Counted from the first letter of the stretch, positions 43,848 to 54,273 are shown. The stretch: DNA of 64,000 nucleotides from Phycisphaerae bacterium RAS2 (GCA_007753915.1 CP036352.1:4031306-4095305), one strand, 5' to 3'. Made by a program: numbers and translations. The notes: generated by a model not told the origin, from the letters alone.

Positions 43848-46742
43848 TCACCGCGGGATCGCTCCGCTCGCCAGTGCCTGCAACCCTGCGAAATGCTTCG
43901 GTCGCAGATTGGCGGGCAGCCTCGAAAGCTCCGCCACGGCCTCCTGCGCGAGCGCCGCCATCTCGCGCTGCATGGCCTGCGGCGTCCACTGCTCCGGCGG
44001 CAGGCTGAAATAGATACGATAGTCGATAAACTGGTCCTTCCCCGCCGTCAGGTGCAACAGCGCCGAGAACCGCCATAGCGGCCGCAGCCGCTCCGGAAAC
44101 GCCGTCGGCATGACCTCGCCAAAGACAAATCCGAGTTCGGGCTGCGGATGCGCCAGTCGATCGTGCGGCAGGCCCAGCACGGCGTAGCGCTCGGCGGCGC
44201 GGATGGCTCGAAGCGCCTCGTCGATTCCACGCATTGGATTCATAGCGGGTTCCGACTCGGGGATTTCTCGCGGAATGAACGATCGCCACATGTCGATGCA
44301 CATATGTGCCAGTTGCTCGAAGGCATCGGTTTCCGCTGCGGAAGCACGTCGATGTGGATCGTCTGTTTCCTCCAGCGATTGGTAAGCCTGCGCGCCCCAG
44401 TCCTGAAAGGTCAACGCATTGGAAATCAAGCCGGACTTCCAATCCAGGAATGCCCTTATCCGCATTGCTTCGAGCGCCACACCGTTGAAGTCGTGCTGAT
44501 CGGACGCCTTGCTGCGCAATCGTTGAGCGGCATCGAAATCTGAAGCGATGACTTGAATCACTTCAGAATCGTCGGCCACTTCACGGAGTATCGTGACCAG
44601 GTCCTCATCCATCGCCGATGCACGCAGCGCCCGTTGGACGCAGCGGTACTTCTCCAGCGGCGGCATGCCGGACAGGCTCGCATAAAGCACATTCACGCCC
44701 GCCGAGTAGGGGTCGAGCTTCTCCTCGATCGCGCGGCGTAGCACGAAGCGCGCTTCGGACGGCTTGCGCGCCAACAGCAGCGCCCTCGCGTAATTCTCCA
44801 TCACGCCGGCCAGGCCGGGGATTTCTTCGTACAGCTCGCTCCACGACAAGACCGCCTTTCGCAGATATTCGGCATCGTCATCGGGAAATGCCGCGCTGCC
44901 CGATGGTCGCCGCGGCGCTGCCTGCGCGCGGGCCAGCGCCAATTCAGCCGCTTGGAATCGAGCGAGGATCGTCTTCTCGGAGTAGAGCCGCGCGACGACG
45001 TTGAGCTTGTCCGTATCCGCTTCGCGCGAAGAGTACGCAACCGACTCCGCCGTCGCGGCCAGATACTCCCGGTGCACGACGATGGCGCAAACCAGTGCGG
45101 CGACGATGCCAATTATTTTGCCGCTGCTCGACAGGCTTGGCGAACCCGGCGATGAACCATGAACGGGCTCCGCTTTCGCGGCTGAAGACTTCGGACCAGA
45201 TGTGCTTGCCGCCGGCGACTGCGCTGGGGACGCGGCTGCCGGAGCAGACTCGTCACCGGCCGATGCGGAGAGTGTTGCAGGGCGCGAGCGGCCGGCCGCG
45301 ACGAGCAGTCCGAGCATCGTCCAGTACCACGGCGGCATCATCGGCCCGCGCAGCGTGATGCTGCCGGCTTCCGTGACGACAATCGCCACAACGCCGGCGG
45401 CCAGTGCGACCATCGCTTTGACGCTGAATGCTGCCGCGGACCCGTCGCGTTTTGAGATTTCAAATCTCAAATGAGATGCCGCGCTGCGCAGTGCGATTAC
45501 GACGATCCCGATCGGCAGCGCGAGATAGAGAATCGCCGCCGGCACGCCGAGTTCCACGGCCGCCTGCGCCCATTCATTGTGAACGGCCGCGTCAATCGTC
45601 CCGTGGTAACGATGCGGCATGTCGGCCCGCAGCGGCGCGACGGCGTTGGTCATGTCCACGACGGTCATGTCCGGCCCGATGCCCAGCAATGGGTTCGCGC
45701 GGATCAACTCGCCGCAAAGGCGCAGGTAGCTGAAGCGTAGTGCCACTGGGATGGCCCGTTCGCGCTGGCCGCTGGCCCGCTCGCGCTGGACGTACCACGC
45801 CGCCGATGCGAGGACAACCGCGCCGGCGACGATCACCAGTCCTCGTCGCACAACTCGCCCGCGCGAAGCAACTGCTCCGCCGATCCACAGTCGAAACGCG
45901 CCAATCAGGGCGACGCCCGCGAGGCAGCCGAGCAGCGCCGCGCGCCGACCCGATTGCTGCAAGACGTAAGCTGCGATCCCCCCGGCGACGAGCACCAGGC
46001 CCATGATGACCGCCTCGCGTGCAAAACGGCGCGCTTCCACATGCCCCGCGGCATCTGCCCGGCTCGCCCTCGCTGCTGCAGCATGGCTTGCCGTTTGGCG
46101 GGGCGATATCAGCCAACCGCCTGCCATCGCCGTCCACACCGATGCCAGCGCCGCCGTGATCGTCAGCGTGCCGATGGGCCACGAGAAGTATCGAACACCC
46201 AAGCCGGAGCGATGCGCCAGCGCCAACCCACACGCCGCTACGCCCAGCGCGAGCATGCCGACGGCGACTGACCGCACGGCGCCCGCCGGCAAATACCGCC
46301 CCAGAAGCCATGCCCAGCCCGCGCCGGCCGCGAACCGAATCAGCCACCCGCGCGAAAGGTGCATTGAGTCATTCGACCACGCCGAAGCCATTCCCGTGAT
46401 GAGAATTAAGACAGTAATTGAAATGAGCCAGCGCAGCCCCGGCGACGCTTCGCCGTACGAGTGCCAAAGCGACCGGCCCATGCGCGGCGCGGTAAACGCA
46501 ATCAGCAGCGCGGCGCAGCCCAGCCCGACAAGGGGCATCACATCGCGCACATCGGAGATGCCGCCGGTGGCGATGGGCACCGTCAGCGCGCGGGCAATCG
46601 CCGCGAGCACAGGGTTCCAACCACCAAAGCCGCCCGATATCGCCCCGCCCAGCGGGCCGCCGCCGCTGTATAGCAGCGTCGCACCGGCCAGCGTCGCCAG
46701 CGCGATCCCGGTCAGTCCAAAGCTCAATCGGCGGTCGTTCAT
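43848..46742 (-). CDS. O-antigen ligase-like polytopic membrane protein with large C-terminal repeat region
   Basis: A long membrane protein, 964 residues from ATG 46742 (977 if ATG 46781 is used). About 10-12 helices lie in the N-terminal 550 residues. The Wzy_C/WaaL-type signature is visible around LLGIGPDMTVVDMTN, MPHRYHGTIDAAVHNEWAQ and AVELGVPAAILYLALPIGIVV. A low-complexity Ser/Ala/Pro linker follows, another helix (IIGIVAALVCAIVVHREYL), and a soluble helical region with TPR-like organisation. It probably joins or polymerises surface polysaccharide outside the membrane, perhaps from the 22-28 kb cluster. The start is uncertain. Confidence 0.78.
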   Translation of the reverse strand: MNDRRLSFGLTGIALATLAGATLLYSGGGPLGGAISGGFGGWNPVLAAIARALTVPIATGGISDVRDVMPLVGLGCAALLIAFTAPRMGRSLWHSYGEASPGLRWLISITVLILITGMASAWSNDSMHLSRGWLIRFAAGAGWAWLLGRYLPAGAVRSVAVGMLALGVAACGLALAHRSGLGVRYFSWPIGTLTITAALASVWTAMAGGWLISPRQTASHAAAARASRADAAGHVEARRFAREAVIMGLVLVAGGIAAYVLQQSGRRAALLGCLAGVALIGAFRLWIGGAVASRGRVVRRGLVIVAGAVVLASAAWYVQRERASGQRERAIPVALRFSYLRLCGELIRANPLLGIGPDMTVVDMTNAVAPLRADMPHRYHGTIDAAVHNEWAQAAVELGVPAAILYLALPIGIVVIALRSAASHLRFEISKRDGSAAAFSVKAMVALAAGVVAIVVTEAGSITLRGPMMPPWYWTMLGLLVAAGRSRPATLSASAGDESAPAAASPAQSPAASTSGPKSSAAKAEPVHGSSPGSPSLSSSGKIIGIVAALVCAIVVHREYLAATAESVAYSSREADTDKLNVVARLYSEKTILARFQAAELALARAQAAPRRPSGSAAFPDDDAEYLRKAVLSWSELYEEIPGLAGVMENYARALLLARKPSEARFVLRRAIEEKLDPYSAGVNVLYASLSGMPPLEKYRCVQRALRASAMDEDLVTILREVADDSEVIQVIASDFDAAQRLRSKASDQHDFNGVALEAMRIRAFLDWKSGLISNALTFQDWGAQAYQSLEETDDPHRRASAAETDAFEQLAHMCIDMWRSFIPREIPESEPAMNPMRGIDEALRAIRAAERYAVLGLPHDRLAHPQPELGFVFGEVMPTAFPERLRPLWRFSALLHLTAGKDQFIDYRIYFSLPPEQWTPQAMQREMAALAQEAVAELSRLPANLRPKHFAGLQALASGAIPR

Positions 46743-46810
46743 GGGAGCCGTCCACTCATGTCGCCCATCGTCCCGGCGCATCGGCAGGCTCGCAAGCGCG
46801 AGTCGCGCGT

Positions 46811-46847
46811 AAAAAAAGCAGAACGCAGGCCGAGACCTGCGTTCTGC
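46811..46847 (-). terminator. Strong intrinsic terminator
   Basis: A perfect 12-bp stem (GCAGAACGCAGG, 46818-46829, with CCTGCGTTCTGC, 46836-46847, loop 6) with seven A residues at 46811-46817, which read as a T tract on the minus strand. It ends transcription of the small coiled-coil gene at 47103-47375 and insulates the ligase-like gene. The rest of 46848-47102 shows nothing recognisable. Confidence 0.92.
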
Positions 46848-47102
46848 CTATCCCCCGAGGCATTCGTCACAAATCGTGCGCCGGCTCGTCGCCCCAATCA
46901 ACGGCTGCCGACCCCCCCGAGTAGCAACCGTCCGAGCCTGACCCCCCCAGGCAAAGCTCGAAAGATTCTGTCGGTGCGGGGCGCCGCGCCGGCGCGTGTG
47001 TCATTCCTCGAAGTACATCAGTCTGTCTAAGAAACCATCCCGATCAAGCCAGGCCGCCGCGTATCCGGGCCGGGCGATTGTGACGCCGCGGCGGGCCGAC
47101 CG

Positions 47103-47375
47103 TTACTCTTGTGTCTCGCCTTCCTGCTCGATCATCTTGCGCAGGTAGTCGTTCTCGCGCCGCGTCGCCTCCAGATCGAACAGCAAATACTTGATCGACA
47201 GTCGCAGATAATCAATCGACTCCTGCAGGCTGCTGACCGTGGCTTTCAGTTTGTCCTGGCGCATCTTCGTCTCGACCGCCAGCGACTCGAGCTTGCCCCG
47301 CTGCGTCTCCGGAAGCGTGCCGATCTCGTTCATCAGCTCCGCCAGTTTGCTCTGGAACGTTGTCTCGTCCATCAT
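47103..47375 (-). CDS. Small coiled-coil protein, unknown
   Basis: A 90-residue, strongly charged, helical protein (KLESLAVETKMRQDKLKATV, SLQESIDYLRLSIKYLLFDL, EATRRENDYLRKMI) that should form a coiled coil through most of its length. GAGGGAG lies just upstream of two consecutive ATGs. The gene has its own strong terminator and sits divergently from leuS, so it is probably a real, well expressed small protein. I do not recognise the family; a structural or regulatory partner role is a guess. Confidence 0.75.
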   Translation of the reverse strand: MMDETTFQSKLAELMNEIGTLPETQRGKLESLAVETKMRQDKLKATVSSLQESIDYLRLSIKYLLFDLEATRRENDYLRKMIEQEGETQE

Positions 47376-47739
47376 CCGACTCCCTCGCTCGCAAAGCGAT
47401 GCGACCGGCGGCCGCGCTCGCGCTCTCCTCGTTGCGTCCTCTCTCGCGGAGGTTGTTCAGCAAGGCCCGTGCCGCTGCTTGGGCCCCGCGCCGCGACAAT
47501 TCGAGCATCGCGCCTAACTTGTTGGAATCAATGCAGTAAGCAGCCGATCGCCGAACCGCTCCGTTCCCGGTTTGCGGACGTTGACCGCCGCGCGGCGTTG
47601 CCGGGATGCATCATTTCACCAATGGCGATGTTGCGAAGCGACAACGTTGCCGAGTTCCGGCCGGCTTGCACGGCGGAGTTTGGCCGAGTGGATTCGCCCG
47701 AATAAACTGCCTCATTCACGAACCGAGCCGCGCCCAGAG
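47376..47739. other. 364-bp divergent intergenic region before leuS
   Basis: No gene, tRNA-like fold or T-box motif was seen. It should contain the promoters of leuS and of the coiled-coil gene. A leucine-responsive leader was looked for and not found. Confidence 0.5.
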
Positions 47740-50700
47740 ATGGAGTACGCCCCAGTGACGATGCCCGCAGACTATGACCCGGCCGCGTTGCAATCCAAGT
47801 GGCAGCGCTTCTGGGACGAACATAAGACCTTTCGAACGCCCAACCCCGGCCAACCGGGTTTCGACCCGAGCCGCCCGAAGTTCTACGTCCTCGACATGTT
47901 TCCCTATCCCAGCGGGGCCGGCCTGCACGTCGGCCACCCCGAGGGCTACACAGCCACCGACATCATCGCGCGATACAAACGCATGCGCGGGTTCAACGTT
48001 CTGCATCCGATGGGTTGGGACGCTTTCGGCCTGCCCGCCGAGCAGCACGCCATCGAGACCGGCGAACATCCCGCGATCTGCACGAAGCGGAATGTCGATA
48101 CATTCCGCCGTCAGCTCAAGATGCTCGGCTTCTCGTACGACTGGGACCGCGAAATCTCCACCACGCACGAAGACTACTACCGTTGGACGCAGTGGATCTT
48201 TCTGCAACTGTTCAACAGTTGGTACGACGCAGCCTGCGAATGGACCGACGCCGGCGGACGGAAGACCATCGGTCGGGCGCGACCGATCAGCGAGTTACCG
48301 ATTCCCGACGAAGTTCGGGCGGCGGGCGACAAGGCCGTGCGCGAGTACGTCGACTCGCAGCGGCTGGCCTATCTCGCGGAGGTGCCGGTGAACTGGTGCC
48401 CGGCGCTGGGCACGGTGCTGTCGAACGAGGAAGTGACCAACGAAGGGCGCAGCGAACGGGGCAATCATCCGGTCTTCAAACGGCCGCTCAAGCAATGGAT
48501 GCTGCGGATCACGAAATACGGCGACCGGCTGGAGAATGACTTGGAAGAACTGGCCTGGCCCGAGAGCGTGAAGATCATGCAGCGGAACTGGATCGGCCGC
48601 AGCGAAGGCGCGCAGGTTCGCTTCGCGTTAGCTGATCATTCGGCGACGCTTGAAATCTTCACGACGCGACCCGACACACTCTTCGGCGCGACGTACATGG
48701 TGCTCGCGCCGGAGCATCCATTGGTGGAGCGCATCACGACGGCCGAGCATCGCGCCGCCGTACAAACCTATTGCAACGCCGCGAAACAGAAGAGCGACCT
48801 CGCCCGCACGGCGGATGCCAAAGAAAAGACCGGCGTCTTTACCGGAGCGTATGCAATCAATCCGGTGAACGACGCTCGCATCCCGATCTGGGTGGCAGAT
48901 TATGTGCTGATCTCCTACGGGACCGGGGCGATCATGGCGGTGCCGGCGCACGACCAGCGGGATTTTGAGTTCGCCAAGCAGTTCAAGCTGCCGATCGTGG
49001 CCGTGGTGAAGCCACCGGAAAGCTGGCTCCGGCAGCAGGTCATTTCAGGCGGAGTGGACATGGCGTATGCGCGCGCCGTGGGGCGCGAGCGCCAGGCTGA
49101 AATCCTGATGAATTCCGCGGCCTCCGCGGCTGCGACCGTCAGCGGTGTGACCGTCCAAAATGCACAGGCCTTGCTCGACGGAGACGCCGGCTGGCTGCAG
49201 CAGGTCGCCGAGCCGAGCTACCTGGCCGATCCCGGACTGTTCTATGAGACTTTTGTAGATGATGGAGCAGCGATCCACTCCGGCGAGTTCGACGGCCTGC
49301 CCACGGCGCAGTTCAAAAGGAAGATCATCGCCTGGCTCGAATCGCGCGGGCTGGGTCGCGGCACGGTGAACTACAAACTTCGCGATTGGCTGTTCAGCCG
49401 CCAGCGCTACTGGGGCGAACCGTTTCCGATTCTGCACGGGCCGGACGGCGAAATCGTGCCGCTGGATGAAAGCGAGCTGCCGCTCACGTTGCCGCCGATG
49501 GATGACTTCCGCCCGACGGTCTCACACGAGGTCACATCAGGACAGCTAGAGGCATCCGTAGGGGCAGTTATACGAGGTGGTCCGGACGAGCAATCGGTGC
49601 CCGAGCCGCCTCTGGGCCGCGCGAAGCAATGGGCGACCGTGACGCGCAATGGAAAGACCTACCATCGCGAGTTGAACACGATGCCGCAGTGGGCCGGCTC
49701 GTGCTGGTATTACCTGCGATTCCTCGACGCGCGAAACGAAGCGCGTTTCTGCGGAAGCGAGGCCGAGCGATACTGGATGGTCTCGCCGCGCAAGGACGGC
49801 ACGCCGCACATCGGCGGAATTGACCTCTATCTCGGCGGTGCGGAGCACGCCGTGCTGCATTTGTTGTATGCCCGCTTCTGGCACAAAGTGCTGTTCGATC
49901 TTGGCCACGTCAGCACGCCCGAGCCGTTCGGCAAGTTGTTCAACCAGGGAATGATTCGTGCGTTCGCCTATCGCGATGCGCGCGACGTGCCGCATGCGTA
50001 CGACGAAATCGACTTCCGCGACGACGGCACGGCGCACCTGAAGGCCGGCGGCGAGAAGCTATCGGCCACGGTCGAGAAGATGTCCAAGAGCCTCAAGAAC
50101 GTCATCAATCCTGAAGACGTGGTGGGGGAGTACGGCGCCGATTCGTTGCGGCTGTACGAGATGTTCATGGGTCCGCTGGAAGCGAGCAAGCCGTGGAACC
50201 CGCGCGACGTGCCCGGCGTGTTTCGATTTCTCCAGCGCGTGTGGCGGCTGATGATTGACCGCGAGACCGGCGCGGTATCGAGCGCGATCGTAACGGCGGG
50301 CGTGAGTCTCGATGCGAGCAACGAGCTGGAGCGCCACCTGCACCGCACGACCAAGAAGGTCGCGGACGATATCGACAACATGGCGTTCAACACCGCCATT
50401 GCCGCGATGATGGAATGGGTGAACGCGGCCTACAAAGCGAAGCAGGTTCACCAGAGCCAGGCAGAGCGATTCGTGCTGATCCTCGCGCCGTTCGCGCCGC
50501 ACATCGCGGAGGAACTGTGGGAGCGGTTGCGTTCGCGTGTCGCGGGTGACAAGGGGCCAACGAGCCTCGCCTACGAGAGTTGGCCGGCCTGGGACGCGGC
50601 GATGGTTGTCGAAAGCGAAGTTGAGATTCCGGTGCAGATCAATGGCAAGCTCGTTACCCGGATGAAGATCGCCAAAGATGCGACCGAGGACTCGGTGCGC

Positions 50701-50805
50701 ACCGCCGCATTGGCCGATGCGAAGGTCAAGGATCGCATCGGCACGAGTGAGATCGCCAAGACGGTCTATGTTTCAGGGCGCATGTTGAACCTGGTCGTGA
50801 AGTAG
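47740..50805 (+). CDS. leuS: Leucyl-tRNA synthetase
   Basis: A class I synthetase of about 1021 residues. HVGH (HIGH) follows [11 protein letters not shown], the CP1 editing domain is present ([37 protein letters not shown]), [13 protein letters not shown] precedes the catalytic core, and [10 protein letters not shown] is the KMSKS loop. It is longer than the E. coli enzyme. There are extra segments near 48970-49250 and an A/T-rich insert near 49530-49610 ([19 protein letters not shown]) between the catalytic-core parts. ATG 47740 is used; ATG 47761 is also possible. Confidence 0.95.
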   Translation: MEYAPVTMPADYDPAALQSKWQRFWDEHKTFRTPNPGQPGFDPSRPKFYVLDMFPYPSGAGLHVGHPEGYTATDIIARYKRMRGFNVLHPMGWDAFGLPAEQHAIETGEHPAICTKRNVDTFRRQLKMLGFSYDWDREISTTHEDYYRWTQWIFLQLFNSWYDAACEWTDAGGRKTIGRARPISELPIPDEVRAAGDKAVREYVDSQRLAYLAEVPVNWCPALGTVLSNEEVTNEGRSERGNHPVFKRPLKQWMLRITKYGDRLENDLEELAWPESVKIMQRNWIGRSEGAQVRFALADHSATLEIFTTRPDTLFGATYMVLAPEHPLVERITTAEHRAAVQTYCNAAKQKSDLARTADAKEKTGVFTGAYAINPVNDARIPIWVADYVLISYGTGAIMAVPAHDQRDFEFAKQFKLPIVAVVKPPESWLRQQVISGGVDMAYARAVGRERQAEILMNSAASAAATVSGVTVQNAQALLDGDAGWLQQVAEPSYLADPGLFYETFVDDGAAIHSGEFDGLPTAQFKRKIIAWLESRGLGRGTVNYKLRDWLFSRQRYWGEPFPILHGPDGEIVPLDESELPLTLPPMDDFRPTVSHEVTSGQLEASVGAVIRGGPDEQSVPEPPLGRAKQWATVTRNGKTYHRELNTMPQWAGSCWYYLRFLDARNEARFCGSEAERYWMVSPRKDGTPHIGGIDLYLGGAEHAVLHLLYARFWHKVLFDLGHVSTPEPFGKLFNQGMIRAFAYRDARDVPHAYDEIDFRDDGTAHLKAGGEKLSATVEKMSKSLKNVINPEDVVGEYGADSLRLYEMFMGPLEASKPWNPRDVPGVFRFLQRVWRLMIDRETGAVSSAIVTAGVSLDASNELERHLHRTTKKVADDIDNMAFNTAIAAMMEWVNAAYKAKQVHQSQAERFVLILAPFAPHIAEELWERLRSRVAGDKGPTSLAYESWPAWDAAMVVESEVEIPVQINGKLVTRMKIAKDATEDSVRTAALADAKVKDRIGTSEIAKTVYVSGRMLNLVVK

Positions 50806-50811
50806 TCTGCG

Positions 50812-51417
50812 ATGCCAGTCGAAATCGAGTTGAAAGTCCACGTCGATTCGCATGAGCCAATCCGCGCGGCGCTGGCGGCTGCCGGGGCGAAGCGCTTCGG
50901 CGCAGTCGTTGAAACCAATCATTTTTTTGATTCGCCCGATATGGGGCTGCTCGGGCGCGGCGCGGGGCTGCGCGTCCGCGAGGTAATTTCCATCGGGTCT
51001 TCCGATGAAAACGGCCCGGCGATGGTGACGCCGATTCAAGCAACGACTCACACAACCATGACCTTCAAGGGGCCGCAGCAGGTCGGTCCGTTTAAGACGC
51101 GCGGCGAAATCGAATTCGCGGTGGGGGGCGCGGCGGCGGCGATCAATCTGCTGACCGCCGTCGGCTTCGTGGAAACGTTGCGATTTCAAAAGCGTCGTGA
51201 GAGCTGGACGCTGGGCGACTGCAACGTTGAGCTTGACGAATTGCCGCGGCTGGGTCGCTTCGTTGAGGTCGAAGGGCCGACCGACGACGCGATCCGCGCG
51301 GTTGCGCTCAAGCTCGGTCTCGATCCGTCGGCATCCATCCGCGAGAGCTACGCCGCGCTGCTGGCGGCGACCATGCCGCCCGACTCGCCGCGGCCGCTCG
51401 TAATCGCCTTCGATTAA
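50812..51417 (+). CDS. CYTH domain protein (class IV adenylate cyclase / triphosphatase type)
   Basis: A 201-residue CYTH-fold protein. EIELKV at the N terminus is the ExExK signature, followed by HFFDSPD, GLRVRE (Arg in tunnel), TFKGPQ, RGEIEF, FQKRRESW, ELDELPRLGRFVEVEG and a C-terminal helix. The family includes CyaB-type adenylate cyclases, thiamine triphosphatases and inorganic triphosphatases; the sequence alone does not decide. It begins 6 bases after the leuS stop and is probably cotranscribed. Confidence 0.85.
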   Translation: MPVEIELKVHVDSHEPIRAALAAAGAKRFGAVVETNHFFDSPDMGLLGRGAGLRVREVISIGSSDENGPAMVTPIQATTHTTMTFKGPQQVGPFKTRGEIEFAVGGAAAAINLLTAVGFVETLRFQKRRESWTLGDCNVELDELPRLGRFVEVEGPTDDAIRAVALKLGLDPSASIRESYAALLAATMPPDSPRPLVIAFD

Positions 51418-51620
51418 GCATGGACTGCGGCGTCGCAGAATCGATACACGTTCGATCAGATGGTTGCACGTGCAATGAACAGCCGCGCGGGTCGCCATAG
51501 CGACTCGCCTTGGGAGAGCTGAAGCCCGCGGCTCATTGGATTGGACACCAGTACAAGCTTGACGCAATGCAGGGCGGCGGCTACGTTGGACGAACAGAAT
51601 CACATGGAGCAATGATCGCA

Positions 51621-52658
51621 ATGAATCTCGTCACCGGCGGGACCGGACTTCTGGGCAGTCACATCGTAGAACAACTTCGCAAACGCGGCCGACCCGTCCG
51701 CGCGCTGGTGCGCCGGGGAGCCGACACGAGCTGGCTGCGCACGCAGGGCGTCGAACTGGCCGAGGGCGACATCACCGATCCCGCATCGCTAAAGAAGGCC
51801 TGCGCCGGCGTGCAATGCGTCTATCACGCCGCGGCGCGCGTCGGCGACTGGGGGCCGTGGCACGAATTCGTGAGCATCACCATCGAGGGCACGCACAACC
51901 TGTTCGACGCGGCCGAGCAGTGCGGCGTGCAGCGGCTGATCCACGTCAGCAGCATCAGCGTCTATGGCCACGTGAATCAAAAGGGATTGGTGGTCGATGA
52001 GACCGCGCCGCTCGGCGTGAATGTTCACAAATGGTCGTATTACACGCGCGCGAAGGTCATTGCCGAAGAAGAACTCTGGCGGCGCCACCGCGCCGGCGGC
52101 TGCGTCAAATACTCCGTCATCCGCCCGAGCTGGTTGTACGGCCCGCGCGACCGCGCCACGATCGCCCGGCTTTCCACGATGATTCGCACGCGCAAGGCCA
52201 AACTCCTCGGAAGCGGCGACAATCGTCTGAATGTAGTTTACGCCGGCAACGTCGCCGAGGGCTGCATCCTCGCGGCCGACAACCCCGCCGCCGTGGGCCA
52301 GGCCTACAATTGCAGCAACGACGGCGAGCTGACCCAGCGCATGTACTTCGATCTTGTCGCCAAGGCCATCGGCTGCCCGCCGATCACCAAACGCGTGCCG
52401 TTCAAGGTCGCCTACAACGCCGCGTTCTTTCTCGAGTGCTGCGGCCACCTGTTCAATTGGAAAAAGCCGCCCATGATCACGCGCTACGCCGTCTGGCTCA
52501 TGGGCCGCGATACGTTCTTCTCGGCCGACAAAGCCCGTCGCGAACTCGGCTGGAAATCGACCGTTGGATACGAAGAGGGCATCCCCGCCACGATCCGTTG
52601 GTATGAGGACAACGCGCGACGCGCCGCGGCCCCCGCCGGCGCCGCCGTCCCGGCTTAA
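51621..52658 (+). CDS. Extended SDR, NAD(P)-dependent dehydrogenase (3-beta-HSD-like), paralogue of the 41215 gene
   Basis: A 345-residue extended SDR. VTGGTGLLGSHIVEQL, YHAAARVGDWG, VSSISVYGH and YYTRAKVIAEEE give NAD binding and the YxxxK site. The same group motif (NVVYAGNVAEGCI) and a hydrophobic C-terminal helix occur as in the SDR at 41215. ATG 51621 is taken because GGAG ends 11 bases upstream (51606-51609); ATG 51612 is too close to it. Its stop overlaps the PII gene on the opposite strand by 4 bases. Confidence 0.85.
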   Translation: MNLVTGGTGLLGSHIVEQLRKRGRPVRALVRRGADTSWLRTQGVELAEGDITDPASLKKACAGVQCVYHAAARVGDWGPWHEFVSITIEGTHNLFDAAEQCGVQRLIHVSSISVYGHVNQKGLVVDETAPLGVNVHKWSYYTRAKVIAEEELWRRHRAGGCVKYSVIRPSWLYGPRDRATIARLSTMIRTRKAKLLGSGDNRLNVVYAGNVAEGCILAADNPAAVGQAYNCSNDGELTQRMYFDLVAKAIGCPPITKRVPFKVAYNAAFFLECCGHLFNWKKPPMITRYAVWLMGRDTFFSADKARRELGWKSTVGYEEGIPATIRWYEDNARRAAAPAGAAVPA

Positions 52659-53011
52659 ATCGCCTGGCCGCCGCGTTCGCCCGTGCGGATGCGCACGCAG
52701 TCTTCCAGCGGCATGATGAAGATTTTTCCGTCGCCGACTTCGCCCTTGCCGCTGCGCGCACCCTGGACGATCGCCTGAACGGTCGGCTCGACGTAAGGAT
52801 CGTTGACGCCGATGGTGATTTGCAGCTTGCGCGCCATCGGCGCGCGAACCACCTGCCCGCGGAAGAACTCAACCTCGCCCTGCTGCTGGCCGTGGCCCTC
52901 CACCGAGGCGATGGTCATTCGATAATTGTCGCCCTCGTCCAGCACGGCGCGCAAGGCCGCCTGAACCGCTTCGAGTTGTTCGGGACGAATGATGGCGATA
53001 ATGAGTTTCAT
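52655..53011 (-). CDS. glnB: PII-family nitrogen regulatory protein
   Basis: A 118-residue PII signal protein that binds ATP/ADP and 2-oxoglutarate and acts on the ammonium channel. It begins MKLIIAIIRPEQL and has the C-terminal signature GDGKIFIMPLEDCVRIRTGE. The T-loop region reads GHGQQQGEVEFFRGQ: the position of the uridylylated Tyr51 of E. coli is Phe, so covalent control by GlnD is not possible here. The gene is cotranscribed with the Amt gene upstream; the Amt stop and the glnB start share one base. Confidence 0.93.
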   Translation of the reverse strand: MKLIIAIIRPEQLEAVQAALRAVLDEGDNYRMTIASVEGHGQQQGEVEFFRGQVVRAPMARKLQITIGVNDPYVEPTVQAIVQGARSGKGEVGDGKIFIMPLEDCVRIRTGERGGQAI

Positions 53012-54273
53012 CAGTGGTGATACCCCCGCTCGCCGTGGAGCATGATATCCAACCCGTCGCGCTCCTGCTGGTCGGTGCAGCGCAGGCCCATCGTCTTCAT
53101 CACGATCAGGCCGATCACGAGCGTCCCCACGAACGAATAGGCCGCCGCGGTGACCACACCCAGCGTCTGCAACCCGACCTGTCCCAGATTCCCATCAAGC
53201 AGCCCCTTCACCGGGATCGTACAGAAGATGCCCGTCGCGATTGCGCCCCAGATGCCGCCGACGCCGTGAACCCCGAACGCATCGAGGGAATCGTCGTACC
53301 CCATGCGCCCTTTCAACTGCACGGCGCCATAACAAAGCAGCGAAGCTACGCCGCCGATGACCAGCGCCGACACGGGCTGGACGTGGCCGGCCGCCGGCGT
53401 GATCGCGACAAGCCCCGCGACGATGCCCGAGGCAATCCCAAGGCTTGTCGTCTTCCCGCGGTGCCACCATTCCAGCACAATCCAGGCCAGGGCCGCCGCA
53501 GCCGCCGCGGATTGCGTCGTGGTGAATGCAAGCCCGGCGACGTATCCCGCCGCGGGCCACTCCACCGCGACGGCGCTGCCGGCGTTGAATCCGAACCAGC
53601 CAAACCAAAGGAGCCCCGCGCCGGTGAGAGTGAGCACGAGGCTGTTGGGCATGATCGCGCCGCGCGGGTAATCCCGCCGCCGACCCATGAGCAGAATCAG
53701 CGCCAGTGCCGAGACGCCCGCGGTAATGTGCACGACCGTGCCGCCGGCAAAATCGAGCACGCCGCGCTCGAAGAGCCAGCCGCCCGGCGCCCAGACCCAG
53801 TGACAAACCGGATCATAGATCAGCGTTGACCAAAGGAGGATGAACACCACGTAGCTGGAGAACTTCATCCGCTCGGCCACCGCGCCGCTGATGAGCGCGG
53901 GCGTGATAATGGCGAACTTGCCCTGAAACATGACAAAGACCAGCTCGGGGATCGCCTTGTCGCCATACGTCGCCGTATGCGAGACTTCGCGAAGAAAGAG
54001 GTAAGCCCGGTCCCACCCGAAGAGGCCGCCGACATCCTGCCCGAACGACAGGGCGTAGCCGACGACGACCCATTGCACGCCGATGACAGCCATCGCCACG
54101 TAGCTGTGCATCATGGTCGTCAGAACGTTCTTCTGCCGGACCATGCCGCCGTAGAACAGGGCAAGCCCCGGCACCATGAGCAGGACGAGGGCCGATGACG
54201 CGAGCAGCCACGCCGTGCTGCCGGAATCCAGTTCAGCGGGTTTGGCTTCCGCCAAGAGTGATGTCCATTCCAT
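53011..54273 (-). CDS. amt: Ammonium transporter (Amt/MEP/Rh family)
   Basis: A 420-residue polytopic channel that conducts NH3/NH4+. About 11 helices; signatures FYGGMVRQKN, VIGVQWVVVGYALSF, DFAGGTVVHITAGVSAL (pore His), FNAGSA, and DDSLDAFGVHGVGGI (second pore His). A short Glu/Lys-rich N terminus is present. No export signal or fused regulatory domain is seen. It lies directly upstream of glnB, the standard amt-PII pair for nitrogen-responsive blocking of the channel. Confidence 0.95.
   Translation of the reverse strand: MEWTSLLAEAKPAELDSGSTAWLLASSALVLLMVPGLALFYGGMVRQKNVLTTMMHSYVAMAVIGVQWVVVGYALSFGQDVGGLFGWDRAYLFLREVSHTATYGDKAIPELVFVMFQGKFAIITPALISGAVAERMKFSSYVVFILLWSTLIYDPVCHWVWAPGGWLFERGVLDFAGGTVVHITAGVSALALILLMGRRRDYPRGAIMPNSLVLTLTGAGLLWFGWFGFNAGSAVAVEWPAAGYVAGLAFTTTQSAAAAAALAWIVLEWWHRGKTTSLGIASGIVAGLVAITPAAGHVQPVSALVIGGVASLLCYGAVQLKGRMGYDDSLDAFGVHGVGGIWGAIATGIFCTIPVKGLLDGNLGQVGLQTLGVVTAAAYSFVGTLVIGLIVMKTMGLRCTDQQERDGLDIMLHGERGYHH

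Noticed and set aside
47376-47739. T-box or leucine-responsive leader before leuS
   Set aside because: No T-box consensus, specifier stem or antiterminator was found.
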